DNA of 6,889 nucleotides from contig JAPLLM010000089.1 in NCBI GenBank assembly GCA_026387555.1, forward strand, positions 1,625-8,513, written 5' to 3'. Origin of the DNA: Candidatus Omnitrophota bacterium. Lineage in GTDB: Bacteria > Omnitrophota > Gorgyraeia > Gygaellales > Profunditerraquicolaceae. The notes beneath the pieces were generated by a model that saw only the letters and a program-made list of their open reading frames with translations, made no database searches and was not told where the DNA came from. Of this stretch, positions 1 through 6,017 are shown piece by piece. Each line of letters opens with the position of its first letter. Positions within the stretch are counted from its first letter, which is position 1. Both the position numbers and the translations under genes were made by a program.

Positions 1-300
1 CGCTTCTTTCTTAAAATAATCTCCGAAAGAAAAATTTCCCAGCATTTCAAAAAAGGTATGGTGCCCCGAGGTCTTACCTACCTTGTCCAGGTCATCAGTG
101 CGCAAACAACGTTGACAGGTAGCTGCACGCGAAAAACCCGAATCATAACCCATAAACTCTTTTTTAAACTGGTTCATCCCTGCGGGAGTAAAAAGCACCG
201 TAGGGTCATCTTTGGGCGCAAGCGTATCGCTCTCCACAAGCTTATGCTTTTTGGCTTTGAAAAAATTCAGGAATTTCTCTCTTAGTATGCTTGCTTCCAT
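1..300 (-). CDS. alaS: Alanyl-tRNA synthetase, N-terminal part (runs off the left edge)
   Basis: The first 100 residues of alanyl-tRNA synthetase, the cytoplasmic class II enzyme that charges tRNA-Ala with alanine using ATP. The reading frame is open to the window edge, so the rest of the catalytic domain, the tRNA-recognition, editing and C-Ala domains are not visible. Family hallmarks seen are [10 protein letters not shown] (residues 37-46), a [14 protein letters not shown] segment (62-75) and [17 protein letters not shown] (80-96), which is close to invariant in bacterial AlaS. The ATG at 300 gives a start that aligns with the family (short helix, then [13 protein letters not shown]). It lies 19 nt inside the recX 3' end and has no good Shine-Dalgarno sequence just upstream, so translation is probably coupled to recX. 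Third gene of a recA-recX-alaS operon, an order known from other bacteria including Escherichia coli. Confidence 0.97.
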   Translation of the reverse strand, partial: MEASILREKFLNFFKAKKHKLVESDTLAPKDDPTVLFTPAGMNQFKKEFMGYDSGFSRAATCQRCLRTDDLDKVGKTSGHHTFFEMLGNFSFGDYFKKEA

Positions 301-758
301 AATCTATTGATCTTTTCAATCACTATTTCGGGAGTAAAACCGCGGCGGATCAGGTAGGAATACAGGCGCTGCCTCGCCTTTACCGGCTCCAGTCCTTTCA
401 AACTCTGTGCTTTCCTTATAACTATCTCTTCTACGATATCAGGCTCGGAATAATCCCGGCTTAAATCCCCGGCCTGCCTCTCCACGATCTCTTTATCTAC
501 GCCCTTAAGCCTTAACTCCTGCTTGATCCTTCTTAAACCGTACGGCCTCTTAAGCCGCGTAGATATCCAGGCACGGGTGAATTCTGCGTCATCCAAGAAA
601 TGTCTTTCCTTTAGAAAATCGATGGTGTTATTTATTGCTGTATCGCTGAATTTCTTATTTCTTAGACGGGATTTTAATTCCTCTACGCTGCGCAGCCTGT
701 ACTTTAAAAGCAGAAAGGCATATTCCCGTGCGCTCTCTTGCTCATTCTTATTCTTCAC
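282..758 (-). CDS. recX: Regulatory protein RecX
   Basis: A 158-residue RecX, which in characterised bacteria binds RecA filaments and modulates (usually inhibits) strand exchange and RecA coprotease activity. The family is built of three-helix repeats, and the pattern is visible here: residues about 10-55 ([19 protein letters not shown], then [15 protein letters not shown]), about 55-95 ([21 protein letters not shown], then [16 protein letters not shown]) and a more diverged third repeat about 105-155 ([20 protein letters not shown], then [12 protein letters not shown]). The LDD..F..AW motif and the G.xxIxxEL.xKG motif are typical. The start is GTG, a single base after the recA TAA, with no separate Shine-Dalgarno at good spacing, so it is likely made by reinitiation after recA. 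Its 3' end overlaps alaS. Length is normal for the family. Confidence 0.94.
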   Translation of the reverse strand: MKNKNEQESAREYAFLLLKYRLRSVEELKSRLRNKKFSDTAINNTIDFLKERHFLDDAEFTRAWISTRLKRPYGLRRIKQELRLKGVDKEIVERQAGDLSRDYSEPDIVEEIVIRKAQSLKGLEPVKARQRLYSYLIRRGFTPEIVIEKINRLWKQAY

Positions 759-759
759 C

Positions 760-1791
760 TTAAGCGACGTTGATCTTCTTCCTTACTTCTTTTTCTATAT
801 CTTCCTGCAGCTTCGGCCTTTCCCGCAATAACTTAATCGCGGCATCCCTGCCCTGCCCAAGTTTCTCGTTTCCAAATGAAAGCCAGGTCCCGGATTTAGT
901 CACGATTTCCAGATTGACCGCCGCATCAATAGTTGCGCCGAACTTAGAGATTCCTTCGTTGTGCAGTATATCAAATTCGCCCTCTTTAAACGGAGGAGCG
1001 ACTTTATTCTTGACCACGCGCACACGCACATGCCCGCCGATTACGGCATCGCCTTCTTTTAAGGTTGCGATACGCCGCACATCCAATCTTACCGAAGAAT
1101 AAAATTTAAGCGCCCTGCCTCCGGGTGTAGTTTCAGGTGAACCAAACATAACCCCGATCTTCTCGCGCAGCTGGTTAATAAAAATCACCGTAGTGCGCGA
1201 TTTACTGATGGCGGCGGTTAATTTACGCAGCGCCTGCGACATAAGCCGCGCCTGCAAACCCATATGCGAATCCCCCATCTCGCCTTCGATTTCCGCACGC
1301 GGAGTAAGTGCAGCGACAGAATCAATAACAACCAAATCCACAGCATTGGAACGAACCAACGTTTCAGCTATCTCTAATGCTTGTTCTCCGGTATCCGGTT
1401 GAGAGATTAGCATATCTTCAAGATTCACTCCGATAACCTTGGCGTATGTGGAATCAAAAGCGTGCTCCGCATCAATAAATGCAGCCACCCCGCCTTTTTT
1501 CTGTATCTCTCTAATAGCGGTCAAGGTCAATGTGGTCTTACCGGATGCTTCCGGACCGAATATCTCTATAACTCTTCCGCGCGGCAAGCCGCCTACGCCT
1601 AAAGCTACATCCAAGGTCAAAGCTCCGGTAGGAATAGTCTCTACGTGCATGTGCACTTCCCCGCCCAACTTCATGATCGAACCTTTGCCAAACTGTTTTT
1701 CTATCTGCAAAAGCGCCAATTCCAGCGCCTTCTGCCTATCAGATGTATGAACCAACTCTTCCTTAACTGCTGCTTTCTTTTCTACAGCCAT
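760..1791 (-). CDS. recA: Recombinase RecA
   Basis: The 343-residue RecA recombinase, which forms ATP-dependent filaments on single-stranded DNA, drives homologous pairing and strand exchange, and activates LexA self-cleavage where LexA is present. Visible in order: an N-terminal polymerisation helix (about 18-36), Walker A GPEASGKT (79-86), the IDAEHAF segment with catalytic Glu109, Walker B VDLVVID (151-157), loop L1 EGEMGDSH (169-176), [10 protein letters not shown] and loop L2 [15 protein letters not shown] (216-230), then the C-terminal domain. The C-terminus ends in a basic [12 protein letters not shown] and lacks the long acidic tail of the E. coli protein. The ATG at 1803 would add four residues, but the GGAGG at 1797-1801 overlaps that codon and sits 5 nt before the ATG at 1791, so 1791 is the better start. 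First gene of the recA-recX-alaS operon. Confidence 0.98.
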   Translation of the reverse strand: MAVEKKAAVKEELVHTSDRQKALELALLQIEKQFGKGSIMKLGGEVHMHVETIPTGALTLDVALGVGGLPRGRVIEIFGPEASGKTTLTLTAIREIQKKGGVAAFIDAEHAFDSTYAKVIGVNLEDMLISQPDTGEQALEIAETLVRSNAVDLVVIDSVAALTPRAEIEGEMGDSHMGLQARLMSQALRKLTAAISKSRTTVIFINQLREKIGVMFGSPETTPGGRALKFYSSVRLDVRRIATLKEGDAVIGGHVRVRVVKNKVAPPFKEGEFDILHNEGISKFGATIDAAVNLEIVTKSGTWLSFGNEKLGQGRDAAIKLLRERPKLQEDIEKEVRKKINVA

Positions 1792-1796
1792 AACTA

Positions 1797-1801
1797 CCTC
1801 C
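1797..1801 (-). promoter_or_regulatory. Ribosome-binding site that decides the recA start
   Basis: GGAGG ending 5 nt upstream of the ATG at 1791. Its first G is the last base of the alternative ATG at 1803, which has only A/T-rich sequence before it. This favours the downstream start and a 343-residue RecA. Confidence 0.85.
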
Positions 1802-1824
1802 ATTTTTTAGGTTTAAGGTTATTT

Positions 1825-1853
1825 ATTATATCCCGCCAACTCCCATGTGTCAA
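1825..1853 (-). promoter_or_regulatory. recA operon promoter
   Basis: A perfect sigma70/sigmaA-type consensus reading towards recA: -35 TTGACA (1853-1848), 17-nt spacer (1847-1831), -10 TATAAT (1830-1825). Transcription should start near 1818, giving a short 5' leader of about 27 nt before the recA ATG, which contains the GGAGG. The match is exact in both hexamers, so basal expression should be high unless repressed. Confidence 0.88.
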
Positions 1854-1866
1854 ACTAATTGTTGAC
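1849..1866. promoter_or_regulatory. Gapped dyad GTCAA-N8-TTGAC over the recA -35 box
   Basis: Two 5-base half-sites, GTCAA at 1849-1853 and TTGAC at 1862-1866, form a perfect gapped inverted repeat. One half is contained in the recA -35 hexamer. The geometry (short half-sites, 8-nt gap, on the promoter) resembles LexA-type operators, although the half-site sequence is neither the E. coli CTGT nor the Firmicutes GAAC type. An equally simple reading is that the right half is the -35 (TTGACG, 1862-1867) of a weak divergent promoter with CCTAAT at 1886-1891 (18-nt spacer). Either way its role is inferred. Confidence 0.4.
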
Positions 1867-1897
1867 GGGCATTTCCTCTTCGCAGCCTAATCTCTAT

Positions 1898-1944
1898 CCC
1901 CTACTTCGGGGTGTGTGCTCGTCAAATTTTCCTCGCCCACACCC
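1898..1944. other. Two overlapping small stem-loops in the recA upstream region
   Basis: CCCC (1898-1901) can pair with GGGG (1908-1911) around a 6-nt loop. Alternatively GGGTGTG (1909-1915) pairs with CACACCC (1938-1944) around a 22-nt loop. The two share bases, so only one can form at a time. Neither is followed by a T-run, so they are not intrinsic terminators. Confidence 0.35.
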
Positions 1945-1984
1945 GCTCGCGGGGCCCCTTAACATGCTGCTCAAATCACTCCTT

Positions 1985-2056
1985 CCCACCCACAAAACAA
2001 ATCGCGCTTTCGTCTAGCTACCACCGAGTTGGCGGGATTGTTTTGAGTGGTTGTGG
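1985..2056. other. Long imperfect hairpin in the divergent spacer
   Basis: The core stem is CAAAACAA (1993-2000) with TTGTTTTG (2038-2045). It continues inward, past a bulged A at 2001 and one G-G mismatch, through 2002-2007 with 2032-2037. It continues outward through CCCACCC (1985-1991) with 2047-2056, using single-T bulges. That makes about 20 base pairs enclosing a loop of about 24 nt. The inner 3' strand is the same sequence as the right copy of the 13-bp repeat, so the two pairings would compete. Confidence 0.4.
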
Positions 2057-2057
2057 A

Positions 2058-2290
2058 ATGCAGAGCTCTGCGCGGGTGGCGAGGCGCGATTCGAGCGGGG
2101 CGTCCGAGAACCCGAGCGGGCATGGTTCGCCCGCTAATCCAGCGTCTGCGAGAGCGAGGGCCGCAGGCCGAGCGAAGCTTTGCCACGCTGGGGCAAAGCG
2201 AGCGTACCCGCGAGAACGCGACTCGACAGGACCCGCGCCTTAATGCGAACGGTGCTGCGAGACCAAGACCCGGCAGACGCGAATTAGTAT
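2058..2290. other. GC-rich, CGAGCG-rich non-coding block with stem-loops
   Basis: Non-coding stretch much richer in G+C than the flanking genes. CGAGCG occurs at 2092, 2113, 2169 and 2199, with an AGAGCGAG at 2151; CGCGAYTCGA occurs at 2085 and 2217; CGAGAAC at 2105 and 2211. Two strong hairpins have exact stems and 7-nt loops: AGCGGGC/GCCCGCT (2115-2121 with 2129-2135) and GCTTTGCC/GGCAAAGC (2177-2184 with 2192-2199). Smaller pairings are CTGCG/CGCAG (2146-2150 with 2162-2166), GGCC-GCA-GGCC and the palindrome GCAGAGCTCTGC (2060-2071). The plus-strand frame happens to be open through it, but the translation is Arg/Gly/Ala-rich and has no protein character. I do not recognise it as a known RNA family. 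Confidence 0.55.
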
Positions 2291-2356
2291 CTCCTCCTTT
2301 CCACTACAATAGACGAAAGAAGAGGCGAAATCTAACGCACAAATTTAAGCGAAAAC

Positions 2357-2384
2357 TTGCAATGGAGAAAATTTGTGCTATAAT
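2357..2384 (+). promoter_or_regulatory. Promoter of the GAF-GGDEF gene
   Basis: -35 TTGCAA (2357-2362), 16-nt spacer, -10 TATAAT (2379-2384). Transcription should begin at about 2390-2392, only 3-5 nt before the ATG at 2395. This excludes the in-frame ATG at 2362 as the start for this transcript and predicts an essentially leaderless mRNA. Confidence 0.75.
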
Positions 2385-2387
2385 TAA

Positions 2388-2400
2388 TTCCATTATGGAA
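2388..2400. promoter_or_regulatory. Palindrome over the start of the GAF-GGDEF gene
   Basis: TTCCAT-T-ATGGAA, a perfect inverted repeat with 6-bp arms centred on 2394. It spans the predicted transcription start and the ATG (2395-2397). Position and symmetry fit a repressor site, but no cognate regulator is identified. Confidence 0.35.
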
Positions 2401-3558
2401 GAACTGATTAAGACAAAACAGGAATTGGAGCGCACCAAGACCGAATTAGGGATACTCTACGAGGTCTCCAACGCCATGCGCACTACCCTCCGGCTGGATG
2501 AGATCCTTTATATCATCCTCACTGGGGTGACTGCGCACACCGGCCTGGGCTTTAACCGCGCTATCCTGTTTTTAGTCAATGAAAAAGAGGGCCTCATTGA
2601 AGGCAAAATGGGAATAGGCCCGGAATCCGGCGAAGAAGCAAAGCAGATATGGACCAATATTGAGCAGGAAAAAATGAACCTTGATGACTTGATCAGCGCT
2701 TACAAATTCTCAAGCGGCCACCTTGAAAGCGGATTTAATAAACAGGTCCGCCATATAAAACTACCCATGCGCCAGAATGACGGCGGGATAATCGCCCTGG
2801 AAGCACTTAGCGGCCTGCCTTTGCACGTCACCCGCGAAATCATGCATAAATATTCAAACGACCCTCTGGTCCAGCTTTTAAAAACCGAAGAGCTGGTCAT
2901 CGTGCCTATGAAATCAAAAGAAAAAGTCAACGGTTTGATCATCGCGGATAATTTCATCACCAAAGAACCTATCACCAAAGACGATATCCGCATGCTAATC
3001 ATGCTAGGAAACCAGGCAGGCCTGGCAGTCGAAAATTCGCAGCTCTACGAAAAGACGGTAACCCGCGCCCACTCCGATTATCTGACCGATCTATGGAATC
3101 ACGGATACTTCCAGGCTATATTGCAAAAAGAGCTGGAGACTACCAAAGCCACCAAGTCTCCGTTGAGCCTGATCATGCTGGATATAGATGATTTTAAGAT
3201 TTATAACGATGAACTCGGGCATCAGGCGGGAGACGCAATATTAAAGGACCTGGCAAGCCTGCTTAAAAACCAGTCGCGAAAAATGGATTATGTCTGCCGT
3301 TACGGCGGGGAAGAATTCACTATTATCTTGCCGCAAACCGACAAGAACGAAGCGTTCATGATCGCCGAACGCTTAAGGCTTGATATTGAAAAACACAAAT
3401 TTATTCAGGAAGAGATACTCCCCAAGAAGAAATTGACGGTAAGCCTGGGCCTGGCGACCTTTCCGCAGGATGGGCTTACCCCCACGGAATTAATACGCGC
3501 TACCGATAAATCCCTATACGAAGCAAAAAACAAAGGCAAGAATAATACCTGCTGTTAG
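2395..3558 (+). CDS. GAF domain-containing diguanylate cyclase (GGDEF)
   Basis: A 387-residue cytoplasmic sensor enzyme expected to make cyclic di-GMP from two GTP. A short N-terminal coiled coil (1-20, KTKQELERTKTEL) leads into a GAF-type sensory domain (about 20-215, ending GNQAGLAVENSQLYEK). The GGDEF domain (about 222-383) carries LTDLWNHGYF, the metal/nucleotide segment DIDDFKIYND..GH..GD (D263, D265, N271, D280) and the active-site signature GGEEF (304-308). RKMD (295-298), five residues before GGEEF, matches the RxxD inhibitory site for product feedback. No membrane segment or signal peptide is seen. The frame is open back to 2047, but that extension is non-protein-like GC-rich sequence; the promoter at 2357-2384 supports the ATG at 2395. 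There is no Shine-Dalgarno. It is divergent from recA and convergent with smc, sharing 4 nt at the stops. The GAF ligand cannot be told. Confidence 0.92.
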   Translation: MEELIKTKQELERTKTELGILYEVSNAMRTTLRLDEILYIILTGVTAHTGLGFNRAILFLVNEKEGLIEGKMGIGPESGEEAKQIWTNIEQEKMNLDDLISAYKFSSGHLESGFNKQVRHIKLPMRQNDGGIIALEALSGLPLHVTREIMHKYSNDPLVQLLKTEELVIVPMKSKEKVNGLIIADNFITKEPITKDDIRMLIMLGNQAGLAVENSQLYEKTVTRAHSDYLTDLWNHGYFQAILQKELETTKATKSPLSLIMLDIDDFKIYNDELGHQAGDAILKDLASLLKNQSRKMDYVCRYGGEEFTIILPQTDKNEAFMIAERLRLDIEKHKFIQEEILPKKKLTVSLGLATFPQDGLTPTELIRATDKSLYEAKNKGKNNTCC

Positions 3559-6017
3559 ACCCCTACCGCTTCAGGCTCTTTATCTTTTTCCTTCTGTTTA
3601 TTCTCTGCAAACTTAACCGAAACGATCTTGGATACGCCAGAATTCTGCATAGTGATGCCGTACATGACATTGGCGTTGGCGATGGTCTTCTTGTTATGGG
3701 TGACCACGATAAACTGCGAGGTCTTGGCAAATTCCTGCAAAATCCTCGAGAACCGGTCCACATTCGCCTCATCCAGGGCAGCGTCGATCTCATCCAGGAT
3801 ACAGAACGGCGCAGGCTTGACCTTGAATATGGCAAAGATGAGTGCAATAGCAGACATGGATTTCTCGCCGCCTGACAATAACAGCACGTTTTGAAGCTTC
3901 TTTCCCGGAGGCCGGCAGATAATTTCAATGCCGGACTCAAGCGGGTCATTTTCATCGATAAGGTAGACCTGCGCGTCGCCTCCGTTAAATAGGAGCCGGA
4001 AATAATTCTTGAATTCCTCGCGCACCTTATCAAAGGTCTCCATAAACATCTGCTTGGTAGTGCGGTTAAGCTTCAAGATCGCCTGATGTAAAGAATCTTT
4101 GGCGCTAAACAAATCATTCTGCTGCTGAACGAGGAAATCATAGCGCTTCTTTAACTCATCGTATTCTTCAATAGCCACTAAATTGACCGAACCGTAAGAA
4201 TCGAGCTTTTTCTTTAGCTCCTCAATAGCGGCTGATAAAACGCAACCGTCTGCTGCTTCCGTAGGTTCAGGCGCGCTATCCAGGTCTATCTTATAAGACT
4301 GCAGCATTCTTTCTTTTATCGTAGCATAACGGTAATCCACGTCTTTATTGTTCATCTGCAGCTGATAAAGCTGGTTCTTGATTTCATCCAGTTCTTTTCT
4401 ATCCTCTTCGATCGATTTAATCACGTCGCTTACGCCCACCGTTGCCTCGCGGTACTTTTCTTCGTTCACTTTCAATAAAACGCGATGCGTATCGATATCC
4501 ACGTTAAGCTCGTGGTTCCTGGTTTCGCATTCAACTATCTCTTTCTCCAGCGATTCTTTCTTTGACCGGGCTTCCTGGATCTGGCGTTCGATATTCTCCA
4601 GCGTCTCTTTATCCTGGTCATAAGTACCCTGAAGGAGTCTGACAGTCTCTTCGTCGGTAGCAATGCGCTTATTCAAGGCCTCGAGCTCGGTCTTAGTCTG
4701 GGTGATCACCACGAGGATCACTTCTCTTAATTTCGAGTTGACAGAAATGGCGTCTTCTTCTTTCAGAATGGAATCTTCCGTTTCGCGCAAACTGCGGCTT
4801 AAATCCGTAAGCCTTGCCTGTGCACCGGTTATATTATTCTGCAATACCTCTATCTCCCGGGAAACATCCTGCAGCTCTAATACGGTGATATCTTCTTCTT
4901 CCTTTATTTTATTGAACTGCTCGAGGGTCGTCAGGCGCGAGGTCTCTTTATTTGCCAAAGCGATCTCCTGATTACGCAAATCCTGCTGCAGCCCGGAAAT
5001 GCCGCTGCTTAGATCCTGAATGCGCGCCTCTTTCGCAACCCTTGATCCTCTTAATAGGCCGAGGGCTTGAGCGATCGAATTAATCTTCTCCTCGATCTTC
5101 TCCGTGCCTAATTCTATGGGTTTAGCCTCGCCGGATAACTTATAATTAGCCGGGCCCAGATATGCCTTATCCTCAACGCTTAAATTAACGCAGTCCTTTA
5201 CTTTGATCACCAGCCCGCTGGTATTTTCCGCGGGAAGCTTATCCAGGTAAATCACCGCATTCATGGACTCGCCGATATTTTCGTATTTGGTCTTTAACTT
5301 TTCCAGAAACTCGCGGTGCGATTCCAGGGTCAGGCTCTGCTTTTCTAATTCCGCTATCTGCCCATTAATATCCCCTAAGCTTGAATTTTCGGTGTCAATG
5401 TCACCCTTTATCCCGGATATTTTAGCGTTCAATTCATCGACCAGGATCTTGACCGCTGCGACTTCCGCGATCACTTTATTAAGCGCTTCTTCCGTGATCA
5501 CTTTTTCTTCAAACACTTTGGCCTTTTCGATCTCCAGGCGCTTTTTACGCGCCTGATGCACCTGCTCCTGCGAGCTGAAACCGGCGACTTCATTTTTACA
5601 AGCCGCGATCCTTGTCACCAGATCAAGAATGCCTTTCTTAGCAGCCGCTATATTATCCAGCGACGACTTAATAGCCGCGGCTAATTCTGATATGCCGGTT
5701 TCTTTCTCTATTAAGATCAAACTCTTAGCTTCGATGTTCTGGCGTATTTTATCGTATTCGGTCTTCACGTTATTCAGGCTCTCTTCGTCTTGAGCAAGCT
5801 TTACCCTGACTTGCCCTGCCTGCTCATCAAAGAATTTCTGATTAGCCTCGAGCTCTACCAGTTTCTCCTTATTGAATACTACGTGCTCGTTATTCCTGAC
5901 TACCTCATTTTCAATACCTAATATCTGGTTTTTTACGCTCATCATCCCGTCTTCCAGCTCTTTCAATTCCTGCTGATGGCCGGAGATGCTCTCTTCCTGG
6001 GTTTTTACCAGGTTCAA
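3555..6017 (-). CDS. smc: Chromosome segregation protein SMC, C-terminal part (coils, short hinge, C-terminal head)
   Basis: The larger piece of a broken smc gene. Numbering from the TTG at 6017: N-terminal coiled coil 1-245, a non-coil middle segment of about 60 residues (246-305), C-terminal coil about 306-575, a family segment [22 protein letters not shown] (605-626), then the C-terminal ATPase head with signature motif LLSGGEKS (713-720), Walker [13 protein letters not shown] (738-749) and the H-loop region [13 protein letters not shown] (771-783). A Lys/Glu-rich tail ends it. The same frame is open back to 6095 with no ATG, so it most likely continues the 6014-6673 gene. The TTG at 6017 overlaps that gene's TGA and has AGGA just upstream, so separate translation by coupling is possible but less likely. 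In the cell, SMC dimers with ScpA/ScpB extrude DNA loops and organise the chromosome. The middle segment is far shorter than a standard hinge. Confidence 0.88.
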   Translation of the reverse strand: MNLVKTQEESISGHQQELKELEDGMMSVKNQILGIENEVVRNNEHVVFNKEKLVELEANQKFFDEQAGQVRVKLAQDEESLNNVKTEYDKIRQNIEAKSLILIEKETGISELAAAIKSSLDNIAAAKKGILDLVTRIAACKNEVAGFSSQEQVHQARKKRLEIEKAKVFEEKVITEEALNKVIAEVAAVKILVDELNAKISGIKGDIDTENSSLGDINGQIAELEKQSLTLESHREFLEKLKTKYENIGESMNAVIYLDKLPAENTSGLVIKVKDCVNLSVEDKAYLGPANYKLSGEAKPIELGTEKIEEKINSIAQALGLLRGSRVAKEARIQDLSSGISGLQQDLRNQEIALANKETSRLTTLEQFNKIKEEEDITVLELQDVSREIEVLQNNITGAQARLTDLSRSLRETEDSILKEEDAISVNSKLREVILVVITQTKTELEALNKRIATDEETVRLLQGTYDQDKETLENIERQIQEARSKKESLEKEIVECETRNHELNVDIDTHRVLLKVNEEKYREATVGVSDVIKSIEEDRKELDEIKNQLYQLQMNNKDVDYRYATIKERMLQSYKIDLDSAPEPTEAADGCVLSAAIEELKKKLDSYGSVNLVAIEEYDELKKRYDFLVQQQNDLFSAKDSLHQAILKLNRTTKQMFMETFDKVREEFKNYFRLLFNGGDAQVYLIDENDPLESGIEIICRPPGKKLQNVLLLSGGEKSMSAIALIFAIFKVKPAPFCILDEIDAALDEANVDRFSRILQEFAKTSQFIVVTHNKKTIANANVMYGITMQNSGVSKIVSVKFAENKQKEKDKEPEAVGV

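Larger units (their letters stand above)
1830..2038. repeat. 13-bp inverted repeat bounding a 209-bp spacer segment
   Basis: ATCCCGCCAACTC at 1830-1842 and its exact reverse complement GAGTTGGCGGGAT at 2026-2038. The left copy covers most of the recA promoter spacer and touches the -10 box. No target-site duplication is obvious at the outer edges (TATA on the left, TTGT on the right) and no transposase is nearby. It could be the ends of a degenerate miniature element, two sites for one DNA-binding protein, or chance. Confidence 0.5.

Noticed and set aside
58..285. Plus-strand open frame of 75 residues
   Set aside because: It is the reverse strand of the alaS N-terminus, whose motifs are unmistakable.
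1898..1911. CCCC-loop-GGGG hairpin as an intrinsic terminator
   Set aside because: Stem of only 4 bp and no T-run on either strand after it.
2060..2071. Perfect 12-bp palindrome GCAGAGCTCTGC as an operator
   Set aside because: Palindromes of this length are expected about once or twice by chance in this window, and it is not close to either promoter; kept only as a part of the GC-rich block.
2115..2135. Possible tRNA arm: 7-bp stem with a 7-nt loop (ATGGTTC) and a GGTTC that recalls a T-arm
   Set aside because: Position 37 equivalent is T, no D-arm, acceptor pairing or T-loop TTCRANY can be placed around it, and no cloverleaf of normal spacing forms.
1971..2186. Minus-strand 71-residue open frame
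   Set aside because: Arg-rich composition from the same GC-rich block, no Shine-Dalgarno, no recognisable motif.
2047..2394. N-terminal extension of the GGDEF frame, open from 2047 (116 extra residues)
   Set aside because: The translation is Arg/Gly/Ala-rich and does not resemble a domain. It comes from the GC-rich hairpin block, and a good promoter lies inside it at 2357-2384, so it is not part of the protein.
1804..2394. CRISPR array or riboswitch in the divergent spacer
   Set aside because: No regularly spaced direct repeats; the recA leader is only about 27 nt and the diguanylate cyclase leader only a few nt, leaving no room for an aptamer such as a c-di-GMP riboswitch in either mRNA.
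6014..6016. Recoded TGA (alternative genetic code) joining the smc pieces
   Set aside because: Reading through TGA in the same frame meets a TAA two codons later, and the SMC sequence continues in a different frame.
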